Shown here piece by piece: positions 36,930-45,627 of a stretch of 64,000 nucleotides of DNA (position 1 is its first letter; each line of letters opens with the position of its first letter). The notes beneath the pieces were generated by a model. The model was not told the DNA's origin, made no database searches, and was given only the letters and a program-made list of their open reading frames with translations. The translations under genes were made by a program, and so were the position numbers. Source of the stretch: an uncultured Pelagibacteraceae bacterium. GTDB taxonomy: Bacteria; Pseudomonadota; Alphaproteobacteria; Pelagibacterales; Pelagibacteraceae. The stretch covers positions 1 through 64,000 of the forward strand of contig CACLNT010000001.1 of NCBI GenBank assembly GCA_902608385.1. Direction: 5' to 3'.

Positions 36930-37388
36930 ATGAAAGTAATTTTGCTAGAAAATCTAAGAAAAATTGGATCAATAGGAGAAGTTATTGATGTTAAAAGAGG
37001 TTTTGCAAGAAATTATTTAATTGCTAAAAAAAAAGCTCTTTACGCATCAAAAGAAAATATAAAAGAAGTTGAAAAAATTAAATCTGCTCTAGGAAAAAAA
37101 GATTTAGAAAAGAAAAAAGAAGCAAAACAAATTTTTGAAAAAATTAATAATAAAATATTTTCAATTAAAAAATTAAGTACCGAAAATGATGAGTTATATG
37201 GTTCTGTAAAACCTACTGAGATTTCAAAAATAATCTTAGAAAATATAAAAATAGATATAAATCCTTCATTAATTCAACTAATGAATGAAATTAAAGCACT
37301 TGGAAAATTTAAAGTTAAAATAAATTTACATTCTGAAATACAAGCTGAAATATCTATAAATGTAGTTGCGGCTGAATCTGTTCATTAA
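36930..37388 (+). CDS. rplI: 50S ribosomal protein L9
   Basis: 152 residues. The N-terminal domain MKVILLENLRKIGSIGEVIDVKRGFARNYLIAKKKA is textbook L9; a charged central helix and a C-terminal domain (LYGSVKPTEISKII, LGKFKVKINLHSEI) follow. Last of the ribosomal operon, abutting rpsR, with 72 bp before dnaB. Confidence 0.96.
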   Translation: MKVILLENLRKIGSIGEVIDVKRGFARNYLIAKKKALYASKENIKEVEKIKSALGKKDLEKKKEAKQIFEKINNKIFSIKKLSTENDELYGSVKPTEISKIILENIKIDINPSLIQLMNEIKALGKFKVKINLHSEIQAEISINVVAAESVH

Positions 37389-37460
37389 TTAAATTATACA
37401 ATTTTTTCCCCAGTGTATTTTTCTTATTTGATTTAAGTTTTTTTCATATACCATTTAGAT

Positions 37461-38879
37461 ATGAATAATAACTTAAGTGTAGTTAAAGATGTATTTAAAG
37501 AATTACCAAATAATATAGAAGCGGAACAAGCAGTATTAGGCTCAATACTAGTATCAAATGAAATATTTGATGAAATTAATATAATTATTTCAAATATTAA
37601 TTTTTATGATCCTATGCACCAAAAAATTTTTTCTGCAATTGAAAATCTTATTTACAAAGGAATGCTTGCTAATCCAATTACTCTAAAAAATTATTTTGAA
37701 AATGAAAAAGATGATTTAAATATTCCAGAATACTTGGTCAAAGTTACAAAATTTTCAACTTCATCAAGGCAAGCAATTGAATACTCTAAAATTATTTATG
37801 ACATGTTTGTTAGAAGAGAATTAATTAAAATATCCGAAACGACAATTGATTCAGCTAAACTAAATGATCTCAATGTTAGTGGACAAAATATTATAGAAAA
37901 TTCTGAAAGATTATTATTTGACCTTGCGGAAAAAGGTTCCTTTAATTCTTCATTGGTAAAATTTGATGAAGCTATGAAGTACACAATTGAAATGGCTTCA
38001 AATGCATACAAAAATGATGAAGGAATTGTAGGAGTTCCAACAGGATTAAGAGATTTAGATGATAGACTTGGTGGTCTTCATAAATCAGATTTAATAATTA
38101 TTGCTGGGCGCCCTTCTATGGGTAAAACAGCTTTAGCAACTAATATTGCATTTAACGCCGCACAAAAAATACAAAATGAAGGCAAAAAATCATCTATTGC
38201 ATTTTTTTCTTTAGAAATGTCATCTGAACAATTATCAACAAGAATTTTGGCAGAGCAATCTAGAATAAAATCAAATGATATAAGACGAGGCAGAATTTCT
38301 GAAGAACAATTTGACAAATTTATTGAAACTTCAAAAAATATTTCTGAATTACCTTTGTTTATTGATGAAACTCCAGCAATTAGTATTGCAGCAATGAGCA
38401 ACAGAGCTAGAAGAATTAAGAGATTATTTGGATTAGATATGATTGTTGTTGATTACATACAATTAATGAGAGGAACAACTTTTAATAAAGATGGAAGAGT
38501 CCAGGAAATTTCACAAATTACCCAAGGTCTTAAAGCAATAGCAAAAGAATTATCAGTTCCTGTGGTTGCACTCTCACAATTATCTAGACAAGTTGAACAA
38601 AGAGATAATCATAAGCCTCAACTATCAGATCTGAGAGAATCAGGTTCAATAGAACAAGATGCCGATGTTGTAATGTTTGTTTATAGAGAAGCTTACTATT
38701 ATGAAAGACAGCAACCAAGACCAAACACCGTTGAACATGCTGAATGGCAGGCGAAAATGAATGAAGTGGCAAATTTAGCTGAAATAATTATTGGAAAACA
38801 AAGACATGGACCAACAGGAAACGTAATGCTAGAATTTGAGCCAATGTTTACCAAATTTAAAGATACTCAAAATAGCTAA
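37461..38879 (+). CDS. dnaB: Replicative DNA helicase DnaB
   Basis: 472 residues. The N-terminal DnaB domain (LPNNIEAEQAVLGSIL) is followed by a RecA-like core with Walker A GRPSMGKT (216-223), FSLEMS, VVDYIQLMRG and LSQLSRQVEQR. It unwinds DNA at the replication fork. Its place after rplI is a common bacterial synteny; the alanine racemase gene often found next to dnaB is not present. Confidence 0.97.
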   Translation: MNNNLSVVKDVFKELPNNIEAEQAVLGSILVSNEIFDEINIIISNINFYDPMHQKIFSAIENLIYKGMLANPITLKNYFENEKDDLNIPEYLVKVTKFSTSSRQAIEYSKIIYDMFVRRELIKISETTIDSAKLNDLNVSGQNIIENSERLLFDLAEKGSFNSSLVKFDEAMKYTIEMASNAYKNDEGIVGVPTGLRDLDDRLGGLHKSDLIIIAGRPSMGKTALATNIAFNAAQKIQNEGKKSSIAFFSLEMSSEQLSTRILAEQSRIKSNDIRRGRISEEQFDKFIETSKNISELPLFIDETPAISIAAMSNRARRIKRLFGLDMIVVDYIQLMRGTTFNKDGRVQEISQITQGLKAIAKELSVPVVALSQLSRQVEQRDNHKPQLSDLRESGSIEQDADVVMFVYREAYYYERQQPRPNTVEHAEWQAKMNEVANLAEIIIGKQRHGPTGNVMLEFEPMFTKFKDTQNS

Positions 38880-38902
38880 TATAAAATATATAATGGTACT
38901 AA

Positions 38903-41293
38903 ATGTTTTCACATTTATATCAAAATAATGTTCTTAAAAAACCTAAAGCAATATTTATACTTTTAATTATCGCATTATTAGGATTTGGATATTTTTCTAA
39001 AAATTTTAAACTAGACGCTTCATCTGATACCCTTTTAATTGAAGGTGATCCAGATTTAAAATATCTCCGAGAAATTACTGAAAGATACGGTGCAAAAGAA
39101 TTTTTAGTTTTAACTTATACTCCTAAACAAGCCATGGTCTCTGAAAGTTCAATGAACAATCTTCTAAGTTTAAAGTATAAAATTCAAAGCTTAGATTGGG
39201 TTCATGGCGTTATAACGCTATTAGATATTCCATTATTACACAGTACAGATGATACATTAACTGAAAGACTCAAAAATTTCAGTACATTAAAAAGTGAAGG
39301 AATTGATAAAGAAAGAGGTTTCAATGAAATTTTAAATAGCCCAGTTTTTAGAAATTTTGTAATAAGCGAAGATGGAAAAACTACTGGAATTATTGTTAAT
39401 CTTAAAAAAGATGAAAAATTAAAACAATTAAAAAATAAAAGAGAGATTGAAAATTACAAAAATGTCTTAAAAAAAAAAAATCATGAGAATATTCTTGAAA
39501 TCAGAGAAATAATTAAAAGCTACAGTGACGTAGGAAAAATTCATCTTGGTGGAATACCTATGATAGCTGATGACATGATGACATTTATTAAAAGTGACAT
39601 TATTGTTTTTGGCATTGGAGTTTTATTATTTATTATTGCAACACTCTGGTTTGTTTTTAGAAAAGTTGTATGGATTATAGTTCCAATAAGTAGCTGCTTC
39701 TTTTCTGTTTTAATTATGACAGGTCTGCTTGGTCTGCTAGGCTGGAAAGTTACAGTAATATCCTCAAACTTTATTGCTCTAATGTTAATTTTAACAATGG
39801 CAATGAATATTCATATGAGCACACGTTTTTTGCAATTAAAAAAAAACAATCCTGATTTAAAGAACTCTGAAATAATTTTAATGACAACTTCTAAAATGTT
39901 TTGGCCTATAATTTACACTGTCTTAACTACAATTTGCGCTTTTCTTTCATTAATTTTTAGTGAAATTAAACCAATTATTGATTTTGGGTGGATGATGTCT
40001 TTAGGTTTAATAACATCTTTCATAATCACTTTTACTTTATTGCCAACAATATTAAATTTTTTATCTTCAGAAAAAACAACTATCAAAGAACAAGGTAATT
40101 CTAAAATAACTGAATTTTTTGGAAAAGTTTCAATAAAAAATAAAACAACAATTTTTTCAGTAACCGGCCTGGTTATTATTTTAAGCATATTAGGTATTAG
40201 TCGATTAGAAGTGGAAAATAGTTTTATTAATTATTTTAATAAAAAAACTGAAATTTATAAAGGCATGAAACTTATAGATGAAAAACTAGGAGGAACTACT
40301 CCACTTGAAATAATTTTAAAATTTCCATCTAAACAAAAAAATGAAACAAATGATGACGAAAACTTTGATGATTGGGAAGATGAAGAAGAACAAGATGATA
40401 AAAAATACTGGTTTACCAAAGATAAAATTGACAAAATTGAAAAAGTTCATAATTACCTAGAAGAATTACCATTTATTGGTAAAGTTTTATCCTTTTCATC
40501 AATCATTCAAGTCGCAACTCAATTAAACAATAATGAGCCACTTGGAAGTTTAGAAATGGGAGTTCTTTATACTAAAATTCCAGAAAACATAAAAAAAGAA
40601 ATTGTTGATCCTTATATTTCCATTGAAGATAACGAAGCAAGAATAAGTTTAAGAATTAAAGATTCAGAAAAAAATTTAAGAAGAAATGAGTTAATAAATA
40701 AAATTCAGCATGACTTAGAAAATAAACTTGGATTTAAAAAAGAAGAATTTAAATTAGCAGGCGTTCTAATATTATTTAACAATCTTTTACAAAGTTTGTT
40801 TAAATCTCAAATACTAACATTGGGCTTTGTCATGATGGGAATTTTTTTAATGTTTTTAGTATTATTCAAAAATATAAAACTATCTTTAATTGGTGTAGTT
40901 CCAAACTTTATTGCCGCATTTTTTATTTTAGGAATTATAGGATTACTTGGTATTCCTCTAGACATGATGACAATAACTATTGCCGCTATTACCATTGGTA
41001 TAGCGGTTGATAATAGCATTCATTATATTTATAGATTTAAAGAAGAGTTTAGCAAAACAAATAATTATGAAGATACATTAAAATTATGTCACTCAACAGT
41101 TGGAATAGCAATACTTAACACTTCTATTACTATTGTTTTTGGTTTTTCAATTTTAGTTTTTTCTAATTTTATTCCAACTATTTATTTTGGAGTTTTTACA
41201 GGCATAGCTATGTTATTAGCGATGATTTCTGTTTTGACTCTCTTGCCCTCATTAATATTAATAACTAAGCCTTTTAATAATAAGCTTAGCTAA
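38903..41293 (+). CDS. RND/MMPL-family membrane exporter
   Basis: 796 residues with the two-fold RND layout: a first membrane helix (about 15-33), a periplasmic loop, five helices, then a repeat of the pattern (second block from about 640). Segments such as FITLMLILTMAMNIHMS-like IALMLILTMAMNIHMS and ITIAAITIGIAVDNSIHYIYRFKEE are typical of MMPL/HpnN-type lipid exporters. An acidic run rich in Asp/Glu lies near residues 478-500 in the second periplasmic loop. The substrate is unknown; hopanoid or other lipid export is a family guess. Confidence 0.8.
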   Translation: MFSHLYQNNVLKKPKAIFILLIIALLGFGYFSKNFKLDASSDTLLIEGDPDLKYLREITERYGAKEFLVLTYTPKQAMVSESSMNNLLSLKYKIQSLDWVHGVITLLDIPLLHSTDDTLTERLKNFSTLKSEGIDKERGFNEILNSPVFRNFVISEDGKTTGIIVNLKKDEKLKQLKNKREIENYKNVLKKKNHENILEIREIIKSYSDVGKIHLGGIPMIADDMMTFIKSDIIVFGIGVLLFIIATLWFVFRKVVWIIVPISSCFFSVLIMTGLLGLLGWKVTVISSNFIALMLILTMAMNIHMSTRFLQLKKNNPDLKNSEIILMTTSKMFWPIIYTVLTTICAFLSLIFSEIKPIIDFGWMMSLGLITSFIITFTLLPTILNFLSSEKTTIKEQGNSKITEFFGKVSIKNKTTIFSVTGLVIILSILGISRLEVENSFINYFNKKTEIYKGMKLIDEKLGGTTPLEIILKFPSKQKNETNDDENFDDWEDEEEQDDKKYWFTKDKIDKIEKVHNYLEELPFIGKVLSFSSIIQVATQLNNNEPLGSLEMGVLYTKIPENIKKEIVDPYISIEDNEARISLRIKDSEKNLRRNELINKIQHDLENKLGFKKEEFKLAGVLILFNNLLQSLFKSQILTLGFVMMGIFLMFLVLFKNIKLSLIGVVPNFIAAFFILGIIGLLGIPLDMMTITIAAITIGIAVDNSIHYIYRFKEEFSKTNNYEDTLKLCHSTVGIAILNTSITIVFGFSILVFSNFIPTIYFGVFTGIAMLLAMISVLTLLPSLILITKPFNNKLS

Positions 41294-41295
41294 TT

Positions 41296-41838
41296 ATGGA
41301 AATATTAAAAAACTTTTATAATGAAGTTTCAGGTTTTGACTTAATTTATATTTTTTTTACAGTTCTTTCGTTAATTAAATGTTCTAGAAAAGGTTTTGTA
41401 TTAAGTATACTTGCAGCTTTTAAATGGTTGTTAGCCTATGTTGTTACGCTTGTTATGTTTCCTAGAGCCAAACCTTATGTAAAAGACATAATTGAGAATG
41501 AATATATTCTAGATGTTGTTTTAGGAGTTTCAATTTTTGTCTTAGTTGCTTTTGTAATATTGATGATTAATAAAGGAATAAGTAATGCAGTCAAATATTC
41601 TGGTCTTGGAAAACTTGACACTCTATTTGGATTCTTTTTTGGATTTATAAGAGGATATGTTATTTGCGTATGTATATTTGCAACTGTAAATATATTCTAT
41701 AATCATAATAATTGGCCATTAAATATTAAAAAATCATTGACCTTTCCATATGTTAAAAAAGGTAGTAGTTATCTAATTAAAGAATTCCCTAATGAAAAAA
41801 AATATAAAGAATCTAAAGAAAAGATTGAAGAATTATAA
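41296..41838 (+). CDS. cvpA: CvpA-family membrane protein
   Basis: 180 residues with four predicted membrane helices (about 12-30, 38-55, 72-92 and 108-130), including the CvpA-type RKGFVLSILAAFKWLLAYV and LDTLFGFFFGFIRGYVICV. It lies just before purF, overlapping it by 47 bp, the same order as E. coli, where CvpA is needed for colicin V production and has an otherwise unclear envelope role. Confidence 0.88.
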   Translation: MEILKNFYNEVSGFDLIYIFFTVLSLIKCSRKGFVLSILAAFKWLLAYVVTLVMFPRAKPYVKDIIENEYILDVVLGVSIFVLVAFVILMINKGISNAVKYSGLGKLDTLFGFFFGFIRGYVICVCIFATVNIFYNHNNWPLNIKKSLTFPYVKKGSSYLIKEFPNEKKYKESKEKIEEL

Positions 41839-43273
41839 TCCAAAAATAAAAGAAGAATGTGGTGTTTTTGGAATTAGTAATAGCACTGATGCGTCTACTC
41901 TTGTAGCTTTAGGGCTGCATGCTTTGCAACACAGGGGTCAAGAAGGTTGTGGTATTGTTTCTTTTGATGGTAAAAAATATCATTCAGAAAAAAGATTTGG
42001 ATTGGTTGGTGACAACTTCAATAAAGAAAAAGTATTAAAAAATTTACCTGGTAATTATGCCATAGGTCATAATCGATATAGCACCACTGGTGGAACGACT
42101 ATAAGAAATGTACAACCTTTTTTTGCTGATACTAACGCAGGTGGTATTGGAGTTGCTCATAATGGAAATTTAACAAACGCAATTACTCTAAGAACTAAAC
42201 TGGTTGAAGATGGTGCAATTTTTCACACAACATCTGATACAGAAACAATTGTTCAGTTAGTAGCAAAATCAAAAAGAAATACAACAATTGACAAAATAGT
42301 TGACGCATTGTTTCAAATTCAAGGAGGATATGCATTGGTTATGCTTACACAAAACACTTTAATTGGAGTAAGAGACCCTTTTGGAATAAGACCTTTGGTG
42401 ATTGGAAAGTTAAAAAATTCCTATGTTTTTGCATCAGAAACTTGTGCATTAGATATTATAGGAGCAAAATTTGTTAGAGATGTAGAAAATGGTGAAATTG
42501 TTTATATAGAAAATGATGAATTAAAAAGCATTAAACCTTTCCCAATTAAAAAAACTAGACCATGTGTTTTTGAATATATTTATTTTGCAAGACCAGACAG
42601 TGTTCTTAATGGAAAATGTGCCTATGAATATAGAAAAAATTTTGGCATTGAACTTGCCAAAGAAACAAATGTGGAAGCAGACCTAGTGGTGCCCGTTCCA
42701 GATTCTGGAAATGCTGCTGCAATTGGATATAGCCAACATATAGGTAAAAATTTTGAACTTGGAATAATACGAAACCATTATGTTGGAAGAACCTTTATTG
42801 AGCCAGCACAAAAAATAAGAAGCTTAGGAGTTAAATTAAAATTAAATGCTAATAAATCATCAATTAAAAATAAAAAAATTATTTTAGTTGATGATTCACT
42901 CGTTAGAGGAACCACTTCACACAAAATAGTGAAAATGCTTTATGATGCTGGAGCTAAAGAAGTCCATGTTAGAATTGCTTCTCCTGAAATAAAATTTCCT
43001 GATTTTTATGGTGTAGATACGCCTACTAAAAAAGAACTCTTAGCTGCAAATAAAACAAATGATGAAATTTGTGAATATATAAATGCAAAGTCTTTAAAAT
43101 TTTTATCGATCGATGGAATGTATAGAGCAATGGGTTTTGATAAAAGAAATGATACATATCCCCAACTTACAGATCACTATTTCACTGGAGAATACCCAGT
43201 TAAACCAATTGACAATCTAGGCGATGATAAAATAACTCAATTATCTTTATTAAGTACAGCTTCTAACAATTAA
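41792..43273 (+). CDS. purF: Amidophosphoribosyltransferase
   Basis: 493 residues. It catalyses the first committed step of purine synthesis from PRPP and glutamine. A 22-residue propeptide precedes the N-terminal nucleophile Cys23 in EECGVFGI; family members of this class mature by removing such a leader. GHNRYSTTGG, AHNGNLTN and the PRPP loop ILVDDSLVRGTTS are intact. It overlaps cvpA by 47 bp and is followed after 4 bp by the HD-domain gene. Confidence 0.96.
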   Translation: MKKNIKNLKKRLKNYNPKIKEECGVFGISNSTDASTLVALGLHALQHRGQEGCGIVSFDGKKYHSEKRFGLVGDNFNKEKVLKNLPGNYAIGHNRYSTTGGTTIRNVQPFFADTNAGGIGVAHNGNLTNAITLRTKLVEDGAIFHTTSDTETIVQLVAKSKRNTTIDKIVDALFQIQGGYALVMLTQNTLIGVRDPFGIRPLVIGKLKNSYVFASETCALDIIGAKFVRDVENGEIVYIENDELKSIKPFPIKKTRPCVFEYIYFARPDSVLNGKCAYEYRKNFGIELAKETNVEADLVVPVPDSGNAAAIGYSQHIGKNFELGIIRNHYVGRTFIEPAQKIRSLGVKLKLNANKSSIKNKKIILVDDSLVRGTTSHKIVKMLYDAGAKEVHVRIASPEIKFPDFYGVDTPTKKELLAANKTNDEICEYINAKSLKFLSIDGMYRAMGFDKRNDTYPQLTDHYFTGEYPVKPIDNLGDDKITQLSLLSTASNN

Positions 43274-43277
43274 ATTT

Positions 43278-43832
43278 ATGGAGACAGCAAAATTTGTACA
43301 AATGAAAGATGGTACAAAAGAAGACTATCTATTGTTAGAAAAACATGAAAAAAAATATATTGAAAGCACTGGTGATCGATTAATCAAATTTATGAGTGGG
43401 CTAAGTAATACTTTGGAAGGTTACCAAATAACTAGACTTGAACATTCATTACAGTCAGCAACTCGAGCTTTAAATGATAAAGCTAGCGATGAAATGGTTG
43501 TTGCTACTCTTCTACATGATATTGGTGATGAGTTAGCTCCCTTAAATCATTCAGAATATGCTGCTGCGCTTCTTAAGCCTTACGTAAGTGAAAAAACCCA
43601 TTGGATTATAGAAAAACATGGTGAGTTTCAAATGTACTACTATGCCCACCACTTAGGTGGTAATAGAAATCAAAGAGATAAATATAAAGGACACAAATAC
43701 TATAAAGATACTGTAGATTTCTGTGAAAACTGGGACCAAAAATCTTTTGATCCAAATTTTAAATCATTACCTTTAAAAGATTTTGAACCAATGGTTAAAA
43801 AAATATTTTCTAGAAAACCTTATTCGCAATAA
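43278..43832 (+). CDS. HD-domain protein, possible MIOX/PhnZ-like di-iron oxygenase or phosphohydrolase
   Basis: 184 residues of the HD superfamily. Candidate metal ligands are His56 (RLEHSLQSA), His80-Asp81 (LLHDIGDE), His91 (NHSEYAA), His114, His124/125 (YYAHHLGGNR) and Asp153 (NWDQKSFDP). The extended pattern with downstream HHLGG and WDQ residues resembles the oxygenase branch of the superfamily (MIOX, PhnZ) more than simple nucleotidases, but I cannot place it firmly. It directly follows purF on the same strand. Substrate unknown. Confidence 0.6.
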   Translation: METAKFVQMKDGTKEDYLLLEKHEKKYIESTGDRLIKFMSGLSNTLEGYQITRLEHSLQSATRALNDKASDEMVVATLLHDIGDELAPLNHSEYAAALLKPYVSEKTHWIIEKHGEFQMYYYAHHLGGNRNQRDKYKGHKYYKDTVDFCENWDQKSFDPNFKSLPLKDFEPMVKKIFSRKPYSQ

Positions 43833-43850
43833 AATTGCGTACTTTTTATT
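43825..43850 (+). terminator. Possible terminator hairpin between convergent genes
   Basis: CGCAAT, AAA, ATTGCG (43825-43839) can form a 6-bp stem with a 3-nt loop, followed by a T-rich run (TACTTTTTATT). It overlaps the stop codon of the HD gene and lies at the junction with the convergent rhodanese gene. The short stem makes it a moderate candidate only. Confidence 0.4.
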
Positions 43851-44223
43851 TGCTAGGTAGACCCGATTTTTTCCAACCCAGATTTTCAGAGTTGCCTAAA
43901 AAGCCATCTGAAATATTTACACAATTGTAACCTTCTTTTGTTAAAAGTTCTGCAGTCGATTGAGATCTAACACCCCCCATGCATATGGTTAATATTTCAT
44001 GGTCTTTTTCAATATTTAGCTTTTTAAAATCTTCAATAAAATTTTGATTAAAAGTTTTGTCAGCAAACTGAATTGTTAAAAAATGGGTTTTTAATAAAAT
44101 TTTTTCACCATCTGGCTTTCCATCAGAATTCCATTCTTCTTCAGTTCTCACATCAAGTAACACTGATTTAGGATTATTTTTTACATAATCCTTTACCTCT
44201 TTGCTTAGCATTTGTTTAATCAT
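43846..44223 (-). CDS. Rhodanese-domain sulfurtransferase-like protein
   Basis: 125 residues, a single rhodanese domain. The active-site loop is CMGGVRS (Cys81), preceded by the conserved LLDVRTEEEW. Such proteins carry persulfide sulfur, but the partner is unknown. It lies 28 bp downstream of bhmT on the same strand, with no terminator visible between, so it probably shares the SAM-regulated transcript. This suggests a link to sulfur amino-acid metabolism. Confidence 0.85.
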   Translation of the reverse strand: MIKQMLSKEVKDYVKNNPKSVLLDVRTEEEWNSDGKPDGEKILLKTHFLTIQFADKTFNQNFIEDFKKLNIEKDHEILTICMGGVRSQSTAELLTKEGYNCVNISDGFLGNSENLGWKKSGLPSK

Positions 44224-44251
44224 AATTTATGAATGACAAATTATAAGATAA

Positions 44252-45310
44252 TTATGCTTTATTTCTATAGTCTTTTATATGTTTTGGAATTCGTTTATTT
44301 TTTCCAAACATATAATGATTTTCCATGTTTTCTCTATATTTGCTAGCAGGAACTTTTAATCCCACTGATTCAGCAACTTCTCTAATTAACATAGGGGTTG
44401 CTCCACAACAAACACCTAAATAATTTATTCCTAAATCATAAGCTTCTTTTGCAAACTGTCCAATTTCATATCTGCTACATTGCATTGGATCTAAGGCTGT
44501 AGGAAAAGTTGTTTCATGAGGTGAAGGGCAAGAACATCCATTATCATCAGGCAAATTAAAAAAAGTTGGATGATCATCAGTTGTTCTATAAGTGATGGGT
44601 AGTCCAGCAACATGGCACTTTAGCTCTTTTCTAATCTCTTTTAGATAAGGCATCATTGTATTGGGTCCCCTATGACAATTCATCCCTACTACGTCTCCTC
44701 CTATTTGCTCTAATTCCTTACAAGTATCAAGAATAGAAATTCCATCTCTCATAATATTTTCACCATATGGAGCAATAGTAATCACAGACGGAAGTCCGGT
44801 TTCTTTCATTATTTTTAAAGCTGTGTATGCTTCTTCTGCATAATAAAAAGTTTCACCAATTAAAATGTCTGCGCCTTCATCTACTGCCCAAGCCACCATT
44901 TCCTGAAACATTTTTTCTACTTCTAATTGGGATTTTTTATCATTTTGATTCCAAATGTTTGAATTTGAAATATTTCCAGCCATTAAATTTTCTTCTTTAC
45001 CCATTGGACTAATTGCAACATCTTTTGCAATTTGTAATGCTGCTCTATTAAGAGGTTCTAGCAACTCCTCTTTGCCAATAACACGCATTTTTTCTCTGTG
45101 TCCGTTATAAGTAAATGCCTGGACAATATCTGAACCTGCGTGCTGAAAATCTCTATGTAAATTTAATAAAGCTTCAGGATTTTCTAATGAGACCATTGGA
45201 ACAAACTCTCCAGAAGACATATAGCCTCTCTTTTCTATTTCAAAAAGAAAACCTTCTGCACATATAACGGGACCTTTGTCTAATCTTTCTTTTAAACTTC
45301 TTTTTTTCAT
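44252..45310 (-). CDS. bhmT: Betaine-homocysteine S-methyltransferase
   Basis: 352 residues from ATG 45310 (MKKRSLKERLDKG), with GGAG 7 bp upstream as Shine-Dalgarno; a TTG at 45322 would use that element as coding sequence and is rejected. It transfers a methyl group from betaine (or a similar donor such as DMSP) to homocysteine. Zinc-binding cysteines are in VGMNCHRGP (Cys212) and LGVCCGATP (Cys301, Cys302). The leader carries two SAM-binding-type RNA elements, fitting feedback by the pathway product. Confidence 0.92.
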   Translation of the reverse strand: MKKRSLKERLDKGPVICAEGFLFEIEKRGYMSSGEFVPMVSLENPEALLNLHRDFQHAGSDIVQAFTYNGHREKMRVIGKEELLEPLNRAALQIAKDVAISPMGKEENLMAGNISNSNIWNQNDKKSQLEVEKMFQEMVAWAVDEGADILIGETFYYAEEAYTALKIMKETGLPSVITIAPYGENIMRDGISILDTCKELEQIGGDVVGMNCHRGPNTMMPYLKEIRKELKCHVAGLPITYRTTDDHPTFFNLPDDNGCSCPSPHETTFPTALDPMQCSRYEIGQFAKEAYDLGINYLGVCCGATPMLIREVAESVGLKVPASKYRENMENHYMFGKNKRIPKHIKDYRNKA

Positions 45311-45312
45311 TT

Positions 45313-45385
45313 TTTTCTCCAAACTAATGGAGAAAAGAAGCCCATTAAATTAACTAAATGGGAAATAAATTGAGCCCTTTTCTCC
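45313..45385 (-). promoter_or_regulatory. Mutually exclusive SD/anti-SD hairpins of the bhmT leader
   Basis: On the minus strand GGAGAAAAG (45385-45377) is exactly complementary to CTTTTCTCC (45337-45329), with a nested hairpin CCCATT/AATGGG (45362-45357 and 45346-45341). The same CTTTTCTCC can instead pair over 8 bp with the true Shine-Dalgarno GGAGAAAA (45320-45313) across an 8-nt loop, masking the bhmT start. The two pairings exclude each other, giving a plausible translational on/off switch driven by the aptamer directly upstream. Confidence 0.7.
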
Positions 45386-45390
45386 TTTTT

Positions 45391-45436
45391 AGTGCTTTAG
45401 CTTTTACTGGGTGCACAATATGGTTCAAATACCCGG
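45391..45436 (-). ncRNA. SAM-V-type riboswitch aptamer
   Basis: Read on the minus strand: a P1-like pair GGGT (45434-45431) with ACCC (45412-45409), a loop TTTGAACC...TTGTGC, and a pseudoknot strand GCTAAAGCAC (45401-45392) whose GCAC pairs with the loop GTGC (45416-45413). The core resembles SAM-II (U-rich loop, ATTG, GCTAAA) but with the GCUAAAGCAC ending of SAM-V, a class reported from Pelagibacter and marine metagenomes. It lies downstream of a terminator and upstream of the SD switch. Confidence 0.8.
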
Positions 45437-45458
45437 TTTATTAATTGAGAAATGATTC

Positions 45459-45488
45459 AAAAAAAAACCACCTACTAAAGAGGTGGTT
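45459..45488 (-). terminator. Intrinsic terminator between the two SAM elements
   Basis: Minus strand: AACCACCT (45488-45481), 7-nt loop, AGGTGGTT (45473-45466), then an uninterrupted T run down to 45459. The GC content of the stem stands out sharply from the AT-rich surroundings. Placed directly after the SAM-II element, it is the natural expression platform for transcriptional control. Confidence 0.88.
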
Positions 45489-45502
45489 CACGTGGAAACA
45501 TC

Positions 45503-45556
45503 TATTTAGCAGGATTTTATATAGCGCCCCGCAATTCGACTTAAATCAGCGCTGAT
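45503..45556 (-). ncRNA. SAM-II riboswitch aptamer
   Basis: Minus strand from TCAGCGCTGATTTAA (45556-45542), through GTCGAATTGC and GGGGCGCT, to ATAAAATCCTGCTAAATAG. The P1 pair AGCGC/GCGCT, the U-rich loop TGATTTAA, ATTGC and the 3' GCTAAA closely follow the SAM-II (metA-type) consensus known from alphaproteobacteria and Sargasso Sea sequences. The 3' pseudoknot strand sits just upstream of an intrinsic terminator. Confidence 0.88.
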
Positions 45557-45564
45557 GTAAAGTT

Positions 45565-45570
45565 ATTGTA
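45565..45570 (-). promoter_or_regulatory. Probable -10 element of the bhmT transcript
   Basis: TACAAT on the minus strand at 45570-45565 lies about 9 bases before the SAM-II element, so transcription would start at its 5' edge. No good -35 is visible at the usual distance. The adjacent 57 bp up to the divergent DMT gene are AT-rich. Confidence 0.4.
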
Positions 45571-45627
45571 AGCAAATTAATAAATCAATGATAAAAAATA
45601 TATATATAAATTTATAACAATTTTTAA

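Noticed and set aside
45401-45440. tRNA T-arm-like string (GGTTCAAATACC) on the plus strand
   Set aside because: No acceptor stem, D-arm or anticodon arm can be built around it; the same bases are explained by the SAM-V aptamer on the minus strand.
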